Virus record (IMG/VR): IMGVR_UViG_3300032265_000762
Span: 1 to 27,162 of that record
DNA: 27,162 nucleotides
Direction: 5' to 3' (one strand)
From: a virus
How positions within the stretch are numbered: position 1 is the first letter of the stretch; each line of letters starts with the position of its first letter. The position numbers and the translations under genes are program-made. The notes under the pieces were generated by a model, which did no database searches, was not told where the DNA came from, and worked only from the letters and a program-made list of their open reading frames with translations. This document shows positions 26,995 to 27,162 of this stretch, in pieces.

Positions 26995-27162
26995 GAATTC
27001 TCCTGATTTTTAGTAAAGGTATCGGTGGTTGTTGTATATGTTTTCCAAGCGTCTGGAACTTGTATTGCTGTTGCCGCTTCTCGATCTGTAGCATCGGGCT
27101 TAAATAATGTAGCATCTAAGTTTTCGTGATGTGGATAGGGTTCGGTAGTTGGAGTACGTGCC
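26991..27162 (-). CDS. C-terminal end of an upstream structural gene, possibly a gp5-like baseplate hub protein (partial)
   Basis: The minus strand is open from the right edge to a TGA at 26993-26991, giving the last 56 residues of a protein that begins outside the window. They include RTPTTEPYPHHENLD, then LFKPDATDRE and a Thr-rich end. The stop overlaps the gp25 start as ATGA. The short EPYPHHENLD element resembles, from memory, the C-termini of hub/tail-lysozyme proteins of T4-like phages, and gp5 upstream of gp25 would fit, but 56 residues are too few to prove this. Coding status is supported by the open frame, the overlapping stop and the ribosome-binding site of the next gene lying inside it. 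Confidence 0.6.
   Translation of the reverse strand, partial: ARTPTTEPYPHHENLDATLFKPDATDREAATAIQVPDAWKTYTTTTDTFTKNQENS

Noticed and set aside
1-27162. tRNA genes, CRISPR arrays, insertion sequences, attachment sites
   Set aside because: No non-coding stretch exceeds 47 nt, and no cloverleaf, spaced repeat array, transposase or terminal inverted repeat was seen.

Overview
The window is a contiguous piece of the late structural module of a tailed phage with a contractile tail (T4-like myovirus lineage, closest in style to the low-GC T4-like phages of aquatic bacteria such as cyanophages and Pelagibacter phages). This rests on two recognisable T4 baseplate-wedge proteins (gp25-like and gp6-like), adjacent collar-domain and stalk-type tail-fibre genes, tight gene packing and a low GC content (mid-30s % by eye). 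Nothing in the window identifies the host.

All genes lie on the minus strand, so the transcription order runs right to left: C-terminal end of a probable baseplate hub protein (27162-26991) > gp25-like wedge protein (26994-26563) > enlarged gp6-like wedge protein (26515-23042) > a giant 5185-residue structural protein (23049-7492, 57% of the window) > a 202-residue unknown (7444-6836) > three consecutive tail-fibre proteins (6834-4570, 4570-2927, 2892 to beyond position 1). The third fibre runs off the left edge; it is open for 964 codons. Junctions are 4- and 8-bp overlaps, a 1-bp overlap, a 1-nt gap, or gaps of 34-47 nt. The three real gaps each carry an octamer resembling the T4 late promoter TATAAATA. 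No non-coding stretch exceeds 47 nt, and I see no RNA genes, mobile elements, CRISPR arrays or clear terminators.

Functionally the genes fit together: hub and wedge proteins form the baseplate, the giant protein occupies the position where T4 has its remaining wedge genes (gp7, gp8 and so on), and the three fibres carry related N-terminal segments suggesting that they dock on a common or equivalent site while presenting different distal domains.

The most interesting object is the giant protein. By reading its sequence I find a cupredoxin-like domain with its copper ligands replaced, four CBM5/12-like carbohydrate-binding modules, a seven-bladed FG-GAP-like propeller whose first three inter-blade loops contain large inserted modules, and several families of small beta modules (GxGY repeats, SGI..G..GVGF modules, dG..F repeats), one apparently split by another insertion. 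It looks like a mosaic scaffold-plus-adhesin. Domain assignments are pattern recognition, not search results.
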